The notes under the pieces: model-generated
Seen by the model: the letters and a program-made list of their open reading frames with translations, nothing else
Told to the model about the DNA's origin: nothing
Databases searched by the model: none
Part shown: positions 63,616 through 64,000 of the stretch, piece by piece
Layout of the letters: every line of letters begins with the position of its first letter
Numbering within the stretch: position 1 is the first letter of the stretch
Source of the DNA: Pseudoips prasinana
Taxonomy: Eukaryota > Arthropoda > Insecta > Lepidoptera > Nolidae
Assembly (NCBI GenBank): GCA_951640165.1
Contig: OX621252.1
Span: forward strand, 24,387,934-24,451,933
Direction of reading: 5' to 3'
DNA: 64,000 nucleotides
Program-made: the position numbers and the translations under genes

Positions 63616-63819
63616 TATTAACATAAAATCTATTGTTGAATGAAAACTAACATCAGCCAAGATCAGAGACAGTTTTAGCTATGGTGGGCCCTTGGACGCC
63701 CATTAACCACCATATTTTGTCCAACTTGTTTATCCTGCTTGTGTGTACAATAAAAAGTATTCTCTTATAACCCTTGGGCTTGACGACTGTTGTCTCGATG
63801 GACAACAGCCAACAGCTAT

Positions 63820-63912
63820 TGACTATTGAACGAATGTTTTAGTCATTTTAACCTACATCCATTCGAACGCCGCGCGCTGATTACGATGTCCGGCGAATTA
63901 GGCAGTTGCCCC
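63820..63912. repeat. Degenerate MITE family B right arm
   Basis: It shares TTTTAGTCATTTTAACC, ATTCGAACGCC and GATGTCCGGCGAATTAGGCA with MITE B, with several differences. Confidence 0.5.
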
Positions 63913-64000
63913 TCCTCCCCCCATTACCATAAGCTTATCGTGCACGGTCAGAAATAAAAGAACTTTTTTTTTACTTTTTTGGTAGAACCGGCCGCGGAGT

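Overview
This window is animal nuclear DNA, almost certainly from a moth or butterfly. Genes are split by GT-AG introns, intergenic DNA is AT-rich, and the repeats look lepidopteran: tRNA-derived SINEs, Lep1-type short Helitrons with a GC hairpin and CTAG end, a cecropia-like mariner and many foldback MITEs. I do not name a species.

Three host genes are present. (1) Minus strand, 775-6042: the first four coding exons (209 codons) of a TASK-type two-pore potassium channel; the rest lies beyond the left edge. (2) Plus strand, 8185-63238: the first 14 coding exons (781 codons in frame) of bifunctional glutamyl-prolyl-tRNA synthetase (EPRS), covering the GST-like N-terminus, the whole GluRS half and the first WHEP domain; the ProRS half lies beyond the right edge. 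EPRS exons 1-13 occupy 8185-24267, and exon 14 follows after an intron of 38,767 bp. (3) Inside that intron, on the opposite strand (32790-49334), lies a complete six-exon gene for a predicted protein of 2,436 residues. About 2,100 residues of low-complexity sequence, including about twenty tandem 28-residue repeats, precede a C-terminal PRP4-like protein kinase domain. Its glycine loop, catalytic loop and DFG motif are degraded (DFG reads GFD), so I call it a pseudokinase. This nested gene is the most notable item in the window.

All exon phases in the three genes were checked by hand and close without frameshift, which is the main support for the models. K2P and EPRS are arranged head to head about 2.1 kb apart.

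The rest is dominated by mobile elements, often nested: an intact mariner (50391-51672) and a sister copy broken by a 334-bp insertion (18310-19925); a decayed second mariner lineage (20517-21575); a Tc1-like remnant (about 53200-53832); LINE 3' tails; several tRNA-derived SINE families; a probable 5S-rRNA-derived SINE family; Harbinger-like MITEs with TTA or ATA duplications; Helitrons; and two larger non-autonomous DNA elements (26106-27810 and 33160-35520). No bona fide tRNA or rRNA gene, CRISPR array or bacterial feature was seen. Long stretches, especially 55640-57990 and 58240-60470, hold nothing I recognise.
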